DNA of 7,323 bases from Gracilibacteraceae bacterium (lineage in GTDB: Bacteria; Bacillota; Desulfitobacteriia; Desulfitobacteriales; Syntrophobotulaceae): NCBI GenBank assembly GCA_031274335.1, contig JAISQG010000076.1, positions 1 through 7,323 of the forward strand. Direction: 5' to 3'. Made by a program: the position numbers and the translations under genes. The notes below the pieces were generated by a model. It was given only the letters and a program-made list of their open reading frames with translations, was not told the origin of the DNA and ran no database searches. Of this stretch, positions 5,950 through 7,323 are shown piece by piece (positions within the stretch are counted from its first letter, which is position 1; the number at the start of each line of letters is the position of its first letter).

Positions 5950-5959
5950 CGCCTGCAAG
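5950..5959. repeat. Right copy of 10-bp target-site duplication
   Basis: CGCCTGCAAG is identical to 5666-5675. The remaining 28 nt before the convergent stop codon (5960-5987) show no gene or clear terminator. The restored pre-insertion sequence would join 5675 directly to 5960. Confidence 0.75.
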
Positions 5960-5987
5960 GGAAACGAGAAATGCCGCTATTGTGTCC

Positions 5988-7323
5988 TTACAGGATTTGC
6001 GCCCGCTCTTTGCGGCGCCGGATCAATACATAAATTCCCGCCGCCGCGCTTACGCCCATAAGCAGCAAAAATTGGAAAAGCGGCTGCTCCATGCCGGTAT
6101 GAGGGTTGGCCGCCGTTTCGTCATAGCCCACGGCAAAGACGGAAAGATGCGGTGTAGTGAAACTCACGCTGCCCGTGCCCGCGTTATAAATTGAAGGCAT
6201 CCGCTCCGTGCCGCCGTCCTCCGCTACAAAGTAAGCGTAAATGCCGGCGGCCGATTGCCCGGCCAGCGCCTGATAAGGCAGTTCCGCTTTAACCAGGCCG
6301 CCGCTGAGATCATGCAGATATTCTCCGCCGGCCCGGACGGACAGTTCAAAAGCCGCGTCGCTACCCACGGCGGCCTGCTGGGCCTCGTTTAGACCGGCGC
6401 CGCCGGTGAGGCGCCGTACGATGATCTCCGCGCCCGCGCCGGCGGAAGCAGCCCTGGCCGCGGCCAGCGTCCGGGCGTCCAGATCAAGCGAGCCGAACCG
6501 GGAGGTGATGAGCAGATTCGCAATTTCCGCCAGCGCTCCCAGTTCCTCATCGGAGAGCGCCAGAATGAATTCCGTTGTTCCAGCCGAGACATCCACAGTG
6601 ATCACAATCGCTGACTCTCGGCCGGCCGCGGCCGCAAGCGCTTCGTCAACAGCCGCATTAATCTGGTCGTAGGAAACTGTCGCGTTGCCGCCGCTCACGT
6701 CGGCTGGAATGGTTACGCTCACATTGCCGGGCGCCGATGGCTCAAGCGGCGTGTAGCCGGAAGGATTATCAGTGGCGCCATCCGGCGTATTGCCGGACGT
6801 GCCTCCGCCACCGGATGTGCCGCCGCCACCGGACGTGCCGCCACCGGACGTGCCGCCACCGGACGAACCGCCGCCGCCGGACGAACCGCCGCCGCCGGAC
6901 GAACCGCCGCCGCCGGATGAACCGCCGCCGCCGGATGAACCGCCGCCGCCGATATTAAGAGTGTAATTCTGGGCCGACTTCTTCAGTTCGTTATCCAGAT
7001 CACCGCCCACGCGGTATTCGGCCGCGATGGTGTGCGTGCCGCTGCCATAAGCCCGGAAGGTCTGGGCGCGGATGGTGATGACCGTGCTGCCGTCCTCCGC
7101 CGTGTAATCAACATCTTTAGTCAATTTTTCTCCATCCAGCCAGAAATCAATGAATTCATTAAAATCGCCGGCAGATACAAATGCCTGATCTTGTGCCACC
7201 ACAAGCGGAGGTACGCGCGCAATGACCTCGTAGCCGACATCGACGGAAGCGTCGACATTATCGTTGGTGTTTTCCGCTACCTCCAGGGTGAAGGAAACCT
7301 GGGAAGAATTAAACCATTTATAA
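5988..7323 (-). CDS. Cell-wall-anchored surface protein, N-terminus beyond window edge
   Basis: The minus frame is open from the right edge (first full codon 7322-7320) to TAA at 5990-5988, so 444 C-terminal residues are visible. A GTG at 7202 is not taken as the start, because the frame continues upstream with plausible beta-rich sequence and no ribosome binding site. In visible numbering, about 40-123 is a beta-sandwich domain (WLDGEKLTKDVDYTAEDGS, THTIAAEYRVGG) resembling X2/Ig-like modules of clostridial surface proteins. Residues 125-177 are a Gly/Ser/Thr linker. About 195-400 is a beta-rich domain ending SVSFTTPHLSVFAVGYDE, like the C-terminal module of many Clostridia surface proteins. 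The end is a sorting signal: NPHTG (406-410), a hydrophobic span (about 414-433) and RRRKERAQIL. A sortase should cleave within NPHTG and anchor the protein to peptidoglycan. The ligand or substrate is unknown; the missing N-terminus probably holds a signal peptide and functional domains. Confidence 0.88.
   Translation of the reverse strand, partial: YKWFNSSQVSFTLEVAENTNDNVDASVDVGYEVIARVPPLVVAQDQAFVSAGDFNEFIDFWLDGEKLTKDVDYTAEDGSTVITIRAQTFRAYGSGTHTIAAEYRVGGDLDNELKKSAQNYTLNIGGGGSSGGGGSSGGGGSSGGGGSSGGGGSSGGGTSGGGTSGGGGTSGGGGTSGNTPDGATDNPSGYTPLEPSAPGNVSVTIPADVSGGNATVSYDQINAAVDEALAAAAGRESAIVITVDVSAGTTEFILALSDEELGALAEIANLLITSRFGSLDLDARTLAAARAASAGAGAEIIVRRLTGGAGLNEAQQAAVGSDAAFELSVRAGGEYLHDLSGGLVKAELPYQALAGQSAAGIYAYFVAEDGGTERMPSIYNAGTGSVSFTTPHLSVFAVGYDETAANPHTGMEQPLFQFLLLMGVSAAAGIYVLIRRRKERAQIL
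6792..6950 (-). repeat. GGGGSS-type linker-encoding tandem repeat
   Basis: Read on the minus strand from 6950, there are five 18-nt units encoding GGGGSS (6950-6861). Two 15-nt units encoding GGGTS (6860-6831) follow, then two 18-nt units encoding GGGGTS (6830-6795) and a final Gly. All unit lengths are multiples of three, so gain or loss of units changes linker length without shifting the frame. Proline-rich frames on the plus strand are shadows of this repeat. Confidence 0.92.

Noticed and set aside
6737..6966. Proline- or arginine-rich plus-strand frames (PPPPDEPPPP, RRRRTNRRRR)
   Set aside because: They are antisense readings of the GGGGSS linker repeat of the surface protein.
7200..7202. 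GTG as the start of the surface-protein gene
   Set aside because: The frame continues openly to the window edge with beta-rich protein sequence, and no ribosome binding site or signal peptide follows the GTG.

Overview
The window looks like a moderately GC-rich chromosome segment of a Bacillota bacterium, probably Clostridia-like. Three things point there: a tryptophan T-box leader, the rimO-pgsA gene order that is common in Bacillota, and a surface protein ending in an NPxTG-type cell-wall sorting signal. No sequence here fixes the genus.

Left part (1-998): a WGR-domain gene runs leftward off the window edge (1-645, minus strand) from its own sigma-A type promoter. Between it and the rightward trp promoter lies a non-coding stretch with three copies of a palindromic GGGCGGAT...ATCCGCCC element, two of them inside a 62-bp-period tandem duplication.

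Centre (970-5547, all plus strand): a near-consensus promoter (970-998) starts a T-box riboswitch leader. Its specifier codon reads UGG, its UGGC bulge matches the G73 discriminator base of bacterial tRNA-Trp, and it ends in a clear intrinsic terminator. This controls trpB and trpA, whose frames overlap by 8 nt and which make the two subunits of tryptophan synthase. No other trp genes are in the window. A second good promoter (3284-3312) lies directly after trpA and would drive a small helical protein gene, rimO (ribosomal protein S12 methylthiotransferase) and pgsA (phosphatidylglycerophosphate synthase family). These three genes overlap by 1 and 4 nt, so they are probably translationally coupled. 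A hairpin with a short T-run follows pgsA.

Right part (5548-7323): pgsA converges on a leftward gene for a large, wall-anchored surface protein. Its N-terminal part lies off the right edge; its visible part has a beta-sandwich domain, a GGGGSS-type flexible linker, a second domain and the NPHTG sorting signal. Between the two genes sits a 274-bp non-coding element with 17-bp imperfect terminal inverted repeats, strong internal hairpins and a perfect 10-bp flanking direct repeat. It looks like a MITE-like non-autonomous transposable element and is the most interesting structure here. I see no defence system, CRISPR array, tRNA or rRNA gene.
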